Of a stretch of DNA of 64,000 nucleotides, positions 1 to 9,043 are shown one piece after another (the stretch's first letter is position 1; each line of letters starts with the position of its first letter). This DNA is from Usitatibacter palustris (GTDB lineage: Bacteria; Pseudomonadota; Gammaproteobacteria; Burkholderiales; Usitatibacteraceae). The DNA is taken from the NCBI RefSeq assembly GCF_013003985.1, contig NZ_CP053073.1, forward strand, positions 1,922,001 through 1,986,000, written 5' to 3'. Both the position numbers and the translations under genes were made by a program. The notes under the pieces are model-generated. The model worked only from the letters and a program-made list of their open reading frames with translations, had not been told where the DNA came from and made no database searches.

Positions 1-1584
1 GACCAGACGCCGGCCACCTATACGTGGAGCCACACGCAGCCCGATACGTCGATCTCCTCGGGACCGAGCGGCACGACGACGCAGACCACCGCGGTGTTCG
101 ACTATTCCGGCAACGGCGGCGGGTGGGCCCTCTCCTGGCAGTGCAGCCTGGACGGCGCGCCGTTCACGACCTGCGGCAGCGACCCGATCACGTATACGAA
201 CCTCGCGAGCGGCGAGCACGTGTTCCAGGTGCGCATCGTGATTCGCGACGCCTACGGCGTCGATTCCCCCGATCCGACGCCCGCCACGCGGACGTGGACG
301 GTGGACACGGTGGCGCCGGAGACCACGATCGCGACGGGTCCGTCGGGCACGGTCGGCGAGGATACGGCGTCATTCACGTTCTCGTCGTCCGAGTCCGGCG
401 CGACCTTCGAGTGCAGCCTCGACGCAGCCGCGTTCGCCGCGTGCACCAGCCCGAAGGCGTACAGCACCGTCGCTCAAGGCATGCACATGTTCGAGGTGCG
501 CGCCCGGGACGCCGCCGGCAACGTCGACGCGACGCCGGCCCTGCGCTCGTGGTCCGTGGATACGACGAATCCGAACACGACGATCAGCAGCGGCCCGGAC
601 ATGGTGACGTTCCACACGGACGCCACCTTGGTGTTCAGCGCGAATGAAACTGGCGTCGGATTCCTGTGCAGCCTCGATGGCGGGGCGTTCGCCGCGTGCA
701 CGAGCCCGAAGAGCTACAGCGGGCTCGCCGGCGGAGGGCACTCGTTCTCGGTCTACGCGACCGACGCCGCGGGAAACCCCGACAACTCGCCCGCCACGTG
801 GAGCTGGGCGGTGGACCTCGCCGCACCCGAAACCACGCTGTCGGGCGGCCCGACGGGGACCGTGACTCAAACGACCGCCGCATTCACCTTCGGCTCACCG
901 GAGCCGGGCGTCACCTTCGAGTGCCGTCTCGACGCCGCGGCGTTCGCAACCTGTGCGTCGCCGGTGAACCTGAGCGGCCTCGCGGATGGGGCGCACACGT
1001 TCGAGGTCCGCGCGAAGGATCCGGCGGGCAATCCCGATCCGACGCCGGCATCGCGGACCTGGACCGTCGACACCACCGCGCCGCAGACCACGATCACGGT
1101 GGCGCCCGCAGCGGCAACCAACCAGACGATCGCGAGCTTTACCTTCGCGTCGTCGGAAACCGGCAGCACCTTCCAGTGCAAGCTCGACAGCGGCTCGTTC
1201 TCGAGTTGCACGAGCCCGAAGAGCTACTCGGGACTGTCGGCGGCAAGCCATACCTTCCAGGTTCGCGCCACCGATGCACTGGGACAACAGGACGCGACGC
1301 CCGCCACGCACACCTGGACGGTGGATACATCGGCGCCGAGCACGACCCTCAACAGCGGGCCATCGGGGACCGTGTCGTCCACGAGCGCGACCTTCACGTT
1401 CAGCTCGAACCAGACGGGCAGCACGTTCGAATGCCGCATGGACAATGGATCGTTCGCGGCGTGCACGAGCCCGAAGGCCTACACGGGACTTTCCCCGGGC
1501 AGCCATACGTTCCGCGTGCGCGCGATCGATCCGGCCGGAAACGTGGATGCGAGCCCGGCGACGCGGACGTGGACGATCAACTGA
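1..1584 (+). CDS. Ig-like repeat surface protein, C-terminal part (partial)
   Basis: The reading frame is open from base 1, so the start lies outside the window and 527 residues are visible. They form six tandem beta-sandwich-like repeats. The last five start exactly 255 nt (85 residues) apart, at about 325, 580, 835, 1090 and 1345. Each repeat carries the pattern TTI..GP.GTV, FTF.S.E.G..FECSLD, F..C.SPK.Y..L..G.H.F.VRA.D.AGN.D.TPA, W.VDT, with two conserved Cys that could form a disulfide. There is no transmembrane tail or sorting signal at the C-terminus, which ends TRTWTIN. The family is typical of secreted or surface bacterial Ig-like proteins; ligand and role are unknown. Its stop directly abuts the stop of the convergent TonB receptor gene. 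Confidence 0.8.
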   Translation, partial: DQTPATYTWSHTQPDTSISSGPSGTTTQTTAVFDYSGNGGGWALSWQCSLDGAPFTTCGSDPITYTNLASGEHVFQVRIVIRDAYGVDSPDPTPATRTWTVDTVAPETTIATGPSGTVGEDTASFTFSSSESGATFECSLDAAAFAACTSPKAYSTVAQGMHMFEVRARDAAGNVDATPALRSWSVDTTNPNTTISSGPDMVTFHTDATLVFSANETGVGFLCSLDGGAFAACTSPKSYSGLAGGGHSFSVYATDAAGNPDNSPATWSWAVDLAAPETTLSGGPTGTVTQTTAAFTFGSPEPGVTFECRLDAAAFATCASPVNLSGLADGAHTFEVRAKDPAGNPDPTPASRTWTVDTTAPQTTITVAPAAATNQTIASFTFASSETGSTFQCKLDSGSFSSCTSPKSYSGLSAASHTFQVRATDALGQQDATPATHTWTVDTSAPSTTLNSGPSGTVSSTSATFTFSSNQTGSTFECRMDNGSFAACTSPKAYTGLSPGSHTFRVRAIDPAGNVDASPATRTWTIN

Positions 1585-3678
1585 TCAGAAAGGGGTATCG
1601 ACGCTGATGCCCGCCAGGAAGCTGCGCCCGGGGGCGGGCTCGAAGTACCGGGCGTTGGCCTCGTTCACGATCACCGAGCCCGCGTAGCGACGGTCGAAGA
1701 GGTTGTCCACCCGCACGAAGGCGCGCGCAACCAGGCCGCCGCTGCGCCACGTGCCGCCAATGCGGACGGCAGCCACTGTGTACGCAGGCGCTTCGTCCGA
1801 GTTGGCGTCATCGACCTTCATGGCGCCCGCGTGCCGCGCCTCGATGGCGGCTTCGAAGTTCGCGTTCGCACGCCACCGGATTTCGGCGTAGCCCGAGGTG
1901 CGCGGCACGCCGGGAAGCCGATTGCCGGGCATGAAGCCTTCGCGGTAGGCGGCTTTCAGGCTCGTCCAGGATGCGAAGAGGTCGAGGCCCTGCGCGATCT
2001 CGCCCGAGGCGAGGAGCTCGAGGCCTTCGCGCCGCGTCGTCCCCGCGTTGCGGAAAGTCGAGCGGCCGCCGGAGTTCGTCGCGACCACGATCTCATCAGT
2101 CGTATCGACGAGAAATGCCGCGGCCGTCGCGCGCCAGCGTCCCTCGCTCCATTTCGCGCCGGCCTCGAAGTGATCGCTCTTCGCGGGACGGAGCGCGAGA
2201 TTGGGACCCGATTGGCCATCGGGGCGATAAGCGATCTCGTTCAGCGTCGGCGTCTCGAAGCCGCGGCCCGCGGTCGCGTAGAGGCTGAGCGCCTTCGTGG
2301 CCTGCCAGTTAATGCCACCGACGGGCGTGGTCGCGCGGTAATCGACGTCGCCGCTGTCGTCCGGATTTTGCGCGGTGACGTAGCGATCGCTCGAACGAAA
2401 GCCGACCTGGCTCGCGCGCACACCGGCGATGACCGTCCAGCGTTCGGTTGGGTTCCACTCCGCCTGCACGTACTGGCCCGTCTCAGATGCCCGATTGGTC
2501 TCGTCGCGACGAAGCGCGCCCAGCACGCCGAGCTCGGTGCCCACGAAATTCTGGAAGCCGCGGCGGTCTTCCTCGAGGCGGTCGGCGTTGACGCCGGCAA
2601 CGATCGACAGCGATCCATTGCCGACGTTTCCCTTCCAGTTCCAGCGCGCGTCGACACCGCCATAAGCGCGATCGAGATCGATGACACCGCCCGGATGCGT
2701 CGGGTTCAGCTGCGGCGCAACCGGAATCGCCTGGAACTGCTGCGTGCGGCGGTGCCCGGCGTGTGCGGTCACGCGCATCGCATGCCCGTTGGCGAAATCG
2801 TGATCGAGCGCGAGTCCGATCTGTTGCTGGTCGACGCTCTTCCGGGTGTTGAACGTGATCGCCGCCGGATCGACCGAGCGCGGATCGGCTTCGAACTGCG
2901 CGCGCGAAAGTCCGAGGGGATCCTGCGTGCCGGGCATGTCCACGGCGTTGCCGATGATGTTCACGACCGTTGCGGCACCGCTCTCGATGCGAAGCCGCGC
3001 GTTGACGCCCGTTCGTGTCGCCGCGCTGTGGTCGCGATAACCGTCCGTGTCGAAGCGAAGAAACGATGCGTTGTAGGCGAAGGGGCCGCGGCCATCACCG
3101 ATGCGCGCGCCGAAGCGGCGCAGGTTGTCGCTGCCGAACATTGCGTCGGCGTGTCCTTCGAGAACGGGAGGGCCGGGACTCGTCGTCACCGAGACCACGC
3201 CACCCGAGGAGTTTCCGTAGAGCGCGGAGAACGGACCGCGAAGCACTTCGATGCGCTCGGCCGAACCGAGATCGACGTGCGAGATCTGCGATTGCCCGTC
3301 GGGCATCGTCGCGGGAATGCCATCGACGAGGATGCGCAGCCCGCGAACCCCGAACGTGGAACGCGCACCGAAGCCGCGAATGGAGATCTGGAGATCCTGC
3401 GCGTAGTTCTGGCGGTCGTTGGCAACCACACCGGGAAGGCGCTGCAGGCTTTCCGAGAGATTGACCTGGAGTCGGCCGGCATGAAGCGCGTCCGCCTCGA
3501 GGACATCGATCGACGCGGGAACCGTGGCTGCCGCGCGCGGAATGCGCGTGGCCGTGACCACGACCGGATCGATGAGGGAAGGGGGCGCCGCCTCCTGCGC
3601 GCTCGCAGGCGCTACCGCAAGCAGCAGCGCAGCGAGGGGAGCGGGATTACGACTTGCAGGGACCCGTGTGCTTGCCAC
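1585..3678 (-). CDS. TonB-dependent outer-membrane receptor
   Basis: A 697-residue outer-membrane receptor, the usual family length. A signal peptide ending near ASAQ is followed by a TonB-box-like PVVVTATR (about residues 37-45). Next comes the plug domain (about 50-160, with LPGV, ISIRGFGARS, RGLRILVDGIP, RIEVLRGPFSALYGNSSGGVV) and a 22-strand-type barrel ending in the aromatic residue expected for BAM insertion (VDTPF). It should import a ferric chelate or similar ligand with TonB energy; the substrate cannot be read from sequence. The start is a GTG lying 32 nt inside the upstream DUF3617 gene with no clear ribosome-binding site, so translational coupling or a slightly different start is possible. 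Confidence 0.88.
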   Translation of the reverse strand: MASTRVPASRNPAPLAALLLAVAPASAQEAAPPSLIDPVVVTATRIPRAAATVPASIDVLEADALHAGRLQVNLSESLQRLPGVVANDRQNYAQDLQISIRGFGARSTFGVRGLRILVDGIPATMPDGQSQISHVDLGSAERIEVLRGPFSALYGNSSGGVVSVTTSPGPPVLEGHADAMFGSDNLRRFGARIGDGRGPFAYNASFLRFDTDGYRDHSAATRTGVNARLRIESGAATVVNIIGNAVDMPGTQDPLGLSRAQFEADPRSVDPAAITFNTRKSVDQQQIGLALDHDFANGHAMRVTAHAGHRRTQQFQAIPVAPQLNPTHPGGVIDLDRAYGGVDARWNWKGNVGNGSLSIVAGVNADRLEEDRRGFQNFVGTELGVLGALRRDETNRASETGQYVQAEWNPTERWTVIAGVRASQVGFRSSDRYVTAQNPDDSGDVDYRATTPVGGINWQATKALSLYATAGRGFETPTLNEIAYRPDGQSGPNLALRPAKSDHFEAGAKWSEGRWRATAAAFLVDTTDEIVVATNSGGRSTFRNAGTTRREGLELLASGEIAQGLDLFASWTSLKAAYREGFMPGNRLPGVPRTSGYAEIRWRANANFEAAIEARHAGAMKVDDANSDEAPAYTVAAVRIGGTWRSGGLVARAFVRVDNLFDRRYAGSVIVNEANARYFEPAPGRSFLAGISVDTPF

Positions 3679-4087
3679 GCAGGGCCGTGACGACGGTCGC
3701 CCTACCCGCGTTGCTCTCGGTGTCCATGGTTTGCCGCATCGTGAACGACTTCGAATCCGGCGTTTGCACGCTCGATTCGTATTCCATCTCGTAGTTCACG
3801 GCGACGCAGCGCATGCGCTTGTCGGCAGGGTTGCCGCTCACCGGCTGCAGGCCCGTCACGCAATTCGATTGCCCGCGCTTGGTCTTCGGCCCGAAGAAGC
3901 GCGCGACGTCGGCGAGATGCTCGGCGGTCAGGCAAACCTCGTAGAACTTGTTGGGCTCGGACTGGCCGTTGGTGATGGTGGCCGCGCCGATGGCCCAGTT
4001 GCCCGGCTCGAGGGTGGTGGTCTGGGCGAATACGGAAGTGCCCGAGACGAGGAAGGCGGCGAGGGCGATACGGGAGAGGCGGCTCAT
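3647..4087 (-). CDS. DUF3617-like periplasmic protein
   Basis: A 146-residue secreted protein. The start is set by an ATG preceded by GGAG at 5-nt spacing, followed by a clean signal peptide ending VFAQ. The mature part has the DUF3617 look: an early LEPGNWAIG segment, Cys residues at CLTAEHL, NCVTG and MRCVAV, and a terminal GPCKS, which suggests a disulfide-stabilised fold. Function of the family is unknown. An upstream in-frame ATG at 4204 would add 39 residues but would bury the signal peptide, so it was not used. It is transcribed just ahead of the TonB receptor and overlaps it by 32 nt, so the two are probably co-expressed. Confidence 0.7.
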   Translation of the reverse strand: MSRLSRIALAAFLVSGTSVFAQTTTLEPGNWAIGAATITNGQSEPNKFYEVCLTAEHLADVARFFGPKTKRGQSNCVTGLQPVSGNPADKRMRCVAVNYEMEYESSVQTPDSKSFTMRQTMDTESNAGRATVVTALRGKHTGPCKS

Positions 4088-4194
4088 GAACGACTCCAAA
4101 GGGACAGGTCTGGGGAAATGGTCGCCGCTCCGGACAGTTCCTGCAAGGCCCTGCAACGCAATGTCACGGATCGAATCACCGGGATAATGGCGGC

Positions 4195-4593
4195 ATGAAC
4201 GCACAGACCGACGAACGCACCCCCTACGAGCGCATGGGTGGCGAGCCTGTCCTACGAGAGCTGGTCGATCGCTTCTACGACCTGATGGACCTCGAGGCCG
4301 AGTACGCCGAGCTTCGCCGCGCCCACCCCGGCCCGCTCGACAACGCGCGTAAGCGCCTCTTCATGTTCCTTTCCGGTTGGCTCGGAGGTCCGCAGCTCTA
4401 CACCGATGCCTTCGGCCATCCGATGCTGCGTGCGCGCCACCTGCCTTTCTCGATCGGCGAAGTCGAGCGCGACCAGTGGATGGCGTGCATGACGCGAGCG
4501 ATGGAGGAGGTGGGCGTGGACGAGCTCCTGAGGCTGCAACTCGCCGGGGCGCTCTTCAAGACTGCGGACTGGATGCGCAACCGCCCCAATTGA
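4195..4593 (+). CDS. Group II truncated haemoglobin
   Basis: A 132-residue 2/2 globin. Visible landmarks are Tyr28 (B10 position), the YTDAFGHPMLRARHLPFSIG block with proximal His82, and Trp95 (G8), which together mark the group II (TrHbO/GlbO) type. Such proteins bind O2 and NO in the cytoplasm and are linked to NO detoxification or redox chemistry. Length is normal. It is divergent from the DUF3617/TonB pair, with about 107 nt between the start codons, and lies upstream of typA, from which it is separated by a candidate promoter. Confidence 0.9.
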   Translation: MNAQTDERTPYERMGGEPVLRELVDRFYDLMDLEAEYAELRRAHPGPLDNARKRLFMFLSGWLGGPQLYTDAFGHPMLRARHLPFSIGEVERDQWMACMTRAMEEVGVDELLRLQLAGALFKTADWMRNRPN

Positions 4594-4629
4594 GGGCGCA
4601 AGAAAGTTGATGCGCCGCAGCAGACGGGA

Positions 4630-4638
4630 TGCTAAAAT
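4630..4638 (+). promoter_or_regulatory. Candidate extended -10 promoter upstream of typA
   Basis: The sequence TGCTAAAAT matches an extended -10 (TGn plus TAAAAT). A TTGATG lies upstream at 4607-4612 but at 20-nt spacing, which is long. Position 74 nt before the typA start suits a typA promoter. Inferred by eye only. Confidence 0.35.
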
Positions 4639-4711
4639 GTTGAGTTAATTAAGATTTTGTCAGTTCAATCACTGCAGTCGTAACTTTACCCAGGCTCCTT
4701 ACCCTCAAATC

Positions 4712-6526
4712 ATGGCCCGCCCCCTTCGCAACATCGCGATCATTGCCCACGTCGACCACGGGAAGACCACCCTCGTCGACAAGCTCCTTCACCAGGCGGG
4801 TACGTTCGCCAAGCACCAGCACATCGCCGAACGCGTGATGGACTCGGGTGACATCGAGAAGGAACGCGGCATCACCATCCTCGCCAAGAACACGGCGGTG
4901 GATTACCACGGCGTGCACATCAACATCGTGGACACGCCCGGCCACGCGGACTTTGGTGGCGAAGTCGAGCGCGTGCTCTCGATGGTCGATAGCGTGCTGC
5001 TGCTGGTCGATGCGGTCGAAGGGCCGATGCCGCAGACGCGCTTCGTGACTCGCAAGGCGCTGGCCCAGGGCCTGAAGCCGATCGTCGTGGTCAACAAGGT
5101 CGACCGCGACGGCGCTCGCCCGGATTGGGTCGTGAGCCAGACCTTCGACCTGATGGACAAGCTCGGCGCCACCGAAGAGCAGCTCGACTTCCCGGTGATC
5201 TACGCCTCGGCCTTGAACGGCTGGGCGACGATGGAAGAGGGCGTGGTCGGCACCGACATGCGCCCGCTCTTCGACTGCGTGCTGAAGAACGTGCCGGAGC
5301 CGAAGGGCGATCCCGAAGGCGGCCTGCAGCTGCAGATCAGCGCCGTCGACTACTCGACGTTCCTCGGCCGCATCGCCGTCGGTCGCATTCGCCGCGGCAC
5401 GATCAAGAAGGCGCAGGAAGTCGCGATCATGGCTGGCGACAAATTCGTGCGCAAAGCCCGGATCGGGCTCATCCACACCTTCCAGGGCCTCGAGAAGATC
5501 GAGACCGACACGGCCTCCGTGGGCGAGATCGTCTCGGTCACCGGCATCGAGGACTTCGTGATCGGCACCACGTTCTCCGACCCGCTCGTGCAGGAAGGCC
5601 TGCCGATGGTGGGCGTGGACGAGCCGACGCTCACGATGAATTTCCAGGTGAACACCTCGCCGCTCGCCGGCACCGAGGGCAAGTACGTCACCAGCCGCAA
5701 CATCCGCGACCGCCTCGACAAGGAGCTGCTCTCCAACGTCGCGCTGCGCGTCGAGAACACCGGCGACGCCGACATCTTCCGCGTCTCGGGCCGTGGCGAG
5801 CTGCACCTCACGATCCTCATCGAGAACATGCGCCGCGAAGGCTACGAGCTCGCGGTCGGCAAGCCGCGCGTCGTCGCCAAGGACGTTGACGGCGAGCGCC
5901 AGGAGCCGTGGGAGACGCTGACGGTCGACGTCGACCAGGAGAACCAGGGCAAGATCATGGAAGAGCTGGGCCGCCGCAGCGGCGAGCTCACCGACATGGT
6001 TCCGGACGGCAAGGGCCGTGTCCGCCTCGACTACAACATTCCCTCGCGCGGCCTCATCGGCTTCCACATGGAATTCATGACGCTCACGCGCGGCACGGGC
6101 ATCAAGAGCCACGTGTTCGACCGCTATGCGCCGGTGAAGGGCGAGCTCCCGTCGCGTCGCAACGGCGTGCTCATCTCTTCGGAAGCGGGTGAAGCGGTTG
6201 CCTTCGCGCTCTTCAACCTCGAAGACCGCGGCCGCATGTTCGTCTCCCCGGGCGAGAAGCTCTACGAAGGCATGGTCATCGGCATCCACAGCCGCGACAA
6301 CGACCTCATCGTCAATCCGGTGAAGGGCAAGAAGCTCACCAACGTTCGCGCCGCCGGCAAGGACGAGAACGTGGTGCTCACGCCGCCCATCCAGCTCACG
6401 CTGGAGTCCGCGATCGAGTTCATCGAGGACGACGAGCTCGTGGAAGTCACGCCGAAGTCGATCCGCCTTCGCAAGCGCTTCCTGCTGGAACACGAGCGCA
6501 AGCGCGCTTCGCGCGAGGCCGCCTGA
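4712..6526 (+). CDS. typA: Translational GTPase TypA/BipA
   Basis: A 604-residue ribosome-associated GTPase of the EF-G/LepA superfamily, full length. G1 AHVDHGKT (about residues 12-19), the switch region with [12 protein letters not shown]3 DTPGH and G4 NKVD are all present. They are followed by domain II, two EF-G-like domains and the BipA-specific C-terminal region (SRGLIGF, TRGTGI, NDLIVNP.KGKKLTN.RA). BipA supports 50S subunit assembly and stress or low-temperature growth. The gene is monocistronic: a candidate promoter precedes it and a strong terminator follows 26 nt after the stop. Confidence 0.97.
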   Translation: MARPLRNIAIIAHVDHGKTTLVDKLLHQAGTFAKHQHIAERVMDSGDIEKERGITILAKNTAVDYHGVHINIVDTPGHADFGGEVERVLSMVDSVLLLVDAVEGPMPQTRFVTRKALAQGLKPIVVVNKVDRDGARPDWVVSQTFDLMDKLGATEEQLDFPVIYASALNGWATMEEGVVGTDMRPLFDCVLKNVPEPKGDPEGGLQLQISAVDYSTFLGRIAVGRIRRGTIKKAQEVAIMAGDKFVRKARIGLIHTFQGLEKIETDTASVGEIVSVTGIEDFVIGTTFSDPLVQEGLPMVGVDEPTLTMNFQVNTSPLAGTEGKYVTSRNIRDRLDKELLSNVALRVENTGDADIFRVSGRGELHLTILIENMRREGYELAVGKPRVVAKDVDGERQEPWETLTVDVDQENQGKIMEELGRRSGELTDMVPDGKGRVRLDYNIPSRGLIGFHMEFMTLTRGTGIKSHVFDRYAPVKGELPSRRNGVLISSEAGEAVAFALFNLEDRGRMFVSPGEKLYEGMVIGIHSRDNDLIVNPVKGKKLTNVRAAGKDENVVLTPPIQLTLESAIEFIEDDELVEVTPKSIRLRKRFLLEHERKRASREAA

Positions 6527-6552
6527 CGCCTCACGCTTAGTGACACAATAGA

Positions 6553-6585
6553 GGCGCCGTGACCCACGTCACCGGCGCCTTTTTT
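6553..6585 (+). terminator. Rho-independent terminator of typA
   Basis: GGCGCC-GTGA pairs with TCACC-GGCGCC around a short loop and is followed by TTTTTT. It ends 21 nt before the next gene start, so it separates typA from the glycine-zipper gene. Confidence 0.85.
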
Positions 6586-6606
6586 GTTTCCCGACGAGGA
6601 GTTCCC

Positions 6607-7056
6607 ATGTTCAAACTCTCAGCGCTCCTGGTGACCTTGCTGTTCTCGGCCGCCGCTTCCGCACAGACGTTCGTCTATCCCGCCAAGGGCCAGTCGCCCG
6701 AGCAGCAGAAGAAGGATGAAGCGGCCTGCCACACGTGGGCCGTGGACCAGAGCAAGTACGATCCGGCCAATCCGCCGCCCGCACCCGCTGCACCGCCGCC
6801 GCCCACGGGCGCGACGCCGGGCTCCGGAGTTCGCGGTGCCGCGCGTGGTGCCGTCGTCGGTGAAGTCGTCGGCGGCGATGCCAGCACCGGTGCTGCGGCA
6901 GGTGCTGTCGCCGCACGGGGACAGAGTCGGCGCCAGAACAACGCTGCCGCACAGCAGCAACAGGCGGCCGCTTCGTCGCAGAACACGGCCGGGCAAGCCG
7001 CCTACCAGAAGGCGCGCGGCGCGTGCCTCGATGGCAAGGGCTACTCCGTCAAATAA
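6607..7056 (+). CDS. Glycine-zipper family envelope protein
   Basis: A 149-residue exported protein. The ATG at 6607 follows GAGGAG and opens a signal peptide ending ASAQ; the longer in-frame GTG at 6559 lies in the terminator and was rejected. After a Pro-rich linker there is a glycine-rich stretch (GSGVRGAARGAVVGEVVGGDASTGAA broken over about residues 75-100) like the YMGG-type glycine-zipper families, which insert into or associate with membranes. A Gln/Ala-rich segment follows, and then a C-terminal KARGACLDGKGYSV motif that is common in these proteins; Cys in the N- and C-terminal parts may pair. Precise function is unknown. Confidence 0.72.
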   Translation: MFKLSALLVTLLFSAAASAQTFVYPAKGQSPEQQKKDEAACHTWAVDQSKYDPANPPPAPAAPPPPTGATPGSGVRGAARGAVVGEVVGGDASTGAAAGAVAARGQSRRQNNAAAQQQQAAASSQNTAGQAAYQKARGACLDGKGYSVK

Positions 7057-7080
7057 AGACAACAAGCAAAGGGACCCCAC

Positions 7081-7671
7081 ATGAACGTCTTCATGAAAGC
7101 CCAGCTTCCGATCGTGTCCATGGCACTGCTCCTCGGTGCTGCCTTGCTTACCCTGTCGCCCATCGCCGACGCGCAAGACAAGAAGAAGGACGCGGAGCGC
7201 GCCGAACGCAACAAGATGGCGAACGACACTTTGCAGCGCCTGTACAAGACGGAACCGAAAGCAAAGGCGGCCATCGAGAAGGCCGCGGGCTACGCCGTGT
7301 TCAGCAACTTCGGCATGAAGATCCTCGTGGCCGGCGGCGGCTCGGGCCAGGGCCTCGCCAAGGACAAGGCGGGCAAGGTCACGTACATGAAGATGTTGGA
7401 GATGCAGGCGGGCCTGGGTTTCGGCGTGAAGAAGTTCCGCCTCGTCTGGGTGTTCGATACGCCGGACGCATACAACAAGTTCGTGAACTCCGGCTGGGAG
7501 CTCGGCTCGCAGGCGACTGTATCGGCCAAGAAGGGCGACCAGGGAGCAGGGGCCGCGGGCGCGATGCCGGTATCGCCCGGGATCTGGCTCTATCAGCTCA
7601 CCGACGACGGTCTCGCGCTCGAGCTCACCGCCAAGGGCACGAAGTACTCGAAGGACGAAGCGCTGAACTGA
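7081..7671 (+). CDS. YSC84/SYLF-domain lipid-binding-type protein
   Basis: A 196-residue exported protein whose signal peptide ends near IADAQ. The mature part is one YSC84 (SYLF) domain: an N-terminal helix with KMANDTLQRLY, then AAGYAVFSNFG, GGGSGQGLA, MLEMQAGLGFGVKKFRLVWVF, and a C-terminal GIWLYQLTDDGLALELTAKGTKY strand region. SYLF domains bind phosphoinositides in eukaryotes; the bacterial periplasmic versions have no settled role. It starts 24 nt after the glycine-zipper gene and is probably co-transcribed with it. A 9-bp-stem terminator follows. Confidence 0.85.
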   Translation: MNVFMKAQLPIVSMALLLGAALLTLSPIADAQDKKKDAERAERNKMANDTLQRLYKTEPKAKAAIEKAAGYAVFSNFGMKILVAGGGSGQGLAKDKAGKVTYMKMLEMQAGLGFGVKKFRLVWVFDTPDAYNKFVNSGWELGSQATVSAKKGDQGAGAAGAMPVSPGIWLYQLTDDGLALELTAKGTKYSKDEALN

Positions 7672-7695
7672 TCCGCGCAGGTCGGGCGGTAAACT

Positions 7696-7723
7696 GGGCC
7701 ATGCATCGCGCATGGCCCTTTTT
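7696..7723 (+). terminator. Terminator hairpin overlapping the next start codon
   Basis: GGGCCATGC and GCATGGCCC form a perfect 9-bp stem with a 5-nt loop, followed by TTTTT. The left arm contains the ATG of the downstream LVIVD-repeat gene, so transcription ending here would also remove that gene's start region. Confidence 0.75.
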
Positions 7724-8939
7724 CATTCTTGTTTGCACGCTGACCGCCGCCGCGCACGAAGCGCGCGACATGGCGCTCGTCGGCGCGCATTCGTTGCAGG
7801 GGCGCTCGAGCTACCAGCCCGTTATCCACCGCGTGGGCGATCGCTGGATTGCGTTCATCGGCCACCATGCGGGCCGCGCGGTAAATCCGCTCACGAACGT
7901 CAATGAAGAGAACGGCACGTCGCTTCTCGACGTCACCGATCCGCGTGCACCGAAGCTGGTCGCGCACATTCCCGGCGATGGCGGCGCGCAGATGGCGCGC
8001 TTCTGCAACGGCTACCTCCTGCGCACGCTGGGCCACTCGGCGCATGAAGTGTGGGATGTGCGCAATCCGGTGAAGCCCGTGAAGGCGAGCACGGTGGTCT
8101 CGGGCCTCAGCGACACGCACAAGAGCTGGTGGGAGTGCGACACGGGGATCGCGTACCTCGTCGCCGGTGCTCCGGGTTGGCGTACGTCGCGCATGACGCA
8201 GGTGTTCGATCTCTCGGATCCCGCGAAGCCGAAATTCATTCGCAACTTCGGGCTCGTCGGCCAGCAGCCGGGCGCGAGTGGCGACGTGCCCACGGGATTG
8301 CACGGGCCCATCTCGACCGGACCGACAGGCAATCGCATCTACTTTGGCTACGGCACGAATTCGCGCGGTGTCCTGCAGATCGTCGATCGGAAAAAGCTGC
8401 TCGACGGCGCACGCGAGCCGACGGAAGCGAACCTGCTCGCACCCCAGGTGGGCCGCTTCGATTTTTCTCCCTCGTACGGCGCGCACACGGCTTTCCCCAT
8501 CCTCGGTCTCGATGGCCGCGACGTCGTGCTGGTGGTGAACGAGGCGCTGACCTATCACTGCAACGAAGCGCACCAGAAGGCGTGGCTGGTGGATGTCACG
8601 ACCGAAGCGAAGCCCACCGTGATCTCGACATGGGAAGCGCCTGACGAGAAACGCTTCTGCGCGAAAGGGCGCTTCGGGGCGCACTCGTCCAACGAGAGCT
8701 TCGCACCTATCTACTACCGCAAGCTCGTCTTCATCGCGTACTTCAACGCGGGTGTGCGCGTGCTCGACATCCGCGACCCGAAGAAACCTGCGGAAGTTGC
8801 GTACTTCATCCCCGACGGAAGCCCGCTCACCAACAATGTCGAAGTCGACGAGCGGGGCTACGTCTACATCGTCGATCGCGGTTCGCTGGGGCTGCATGTC
8901 CTCGAGCTGACCGGCAATGCCCGCCGTTGGGCACAATAG
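7701..8939 (+). CDS. LVIVD-repeat beta-propeller protein, exported
   Basis: A 412-residue protein with a signal peptide (hydrophobic run WPFFILVCTLTAAA, likely cut near AHEA). The body shows repeated blades of the LVIVD type: SLLDVTDPRAPKLVAHI, EVWDVRNPVKPVKA, TQVFDLSDPAKPKFI, VRVLDIRDPKKPAEVAYF and a last LHVLELTG. This predicts a periplasmic or surface beta-propeller; ligand and enzymatic role, if any, are unknown. The start ATG lies inside the upstream terminator hairpin and has no good ribosome-binding site. The frame stays open upstream, but that part overlaps the YSC84 gene and is rejected. Confidence 0.75.
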   Translation: MHRAWPFFILVCTLTAAAHEARDMALVGAHSLQGRSSYQPVIHRVGDRWIAFIGHHAGRAVNPLTNVNEENGTSLLDVTDPRAPKLVAHIPGDGGAQMARFCNGYLLRTLGHSAHEVWDVRNPVKPVKASTVVSGLSDTHKSWWECDTGIAYLVAGAPGWRTSRMTQVFDLSDPAKPKFIRNFGLVGQQPGASGDVPTGLHGPISTGPTGNRIYFGYGTNSRGVLQIVDRKKLLDGAREPTEANLLAPQVGRFDFSPSYGAHTAFPILGLDGRDVVLVVNEALTYHCNEAHQKAWLVDVTTEAKPTVISTWEAPDEKRFCAKGRFGAHSSNESFAPIYYRKLVFIAYFNAGVRVLDIRDPKKPAEVAYFIPDGSPLTNNVEVDERGYVYIVDRGSLGLHVLELTGNARRWAQ

Positions 8940-8989
8940 CCTGGTGAGATCTCTCGCCCGGATTCCGCACCGACCTCAACAAACCGGGC

Positions 8990-9009
8990 TCGGTGCGCTA
9001 GCGCACCGA
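8990..9009. repeat. 20-bp perfect palindrome
   Basis: TCGGTGCGCTAGCGCACCGA is perfectly self-complementary (10-bp arms, no loop). It sits in the 104-nt gap between the LVIVD-repeat gene and the next small gene. No T-run follows, so it could be a protein-binding site or an mRNA 3' stabiliser; nothing in the sequence decides. Confidence 0.5.
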
Positions 9010-9043
9010 CTGGGCACCCACCGGCGCCTATTCTTGCGCCACC

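Noticed and set aside
1831..3690. 619-residue open frame opposite the TonB receptor gene
   Set aside because: Mirror frame of a high-GC gene. The sense strand encodes a complete, recognisable receptor, whereas this translation has no signal peptide or family pattern.
4649..6493. 614-residue open frame opposite typA
   Set aside because: Antisense shadow. Low-complexity Arg/Val/Asp/His-rich translation with no family features; typA is certain.
7023..7700. N-terminal extension of the LVIVD-repeat gene
   Set aside because: It overlaps the YSC84 gene in another frame and lacks a signal peptide; the ATG at 7701 starts one.
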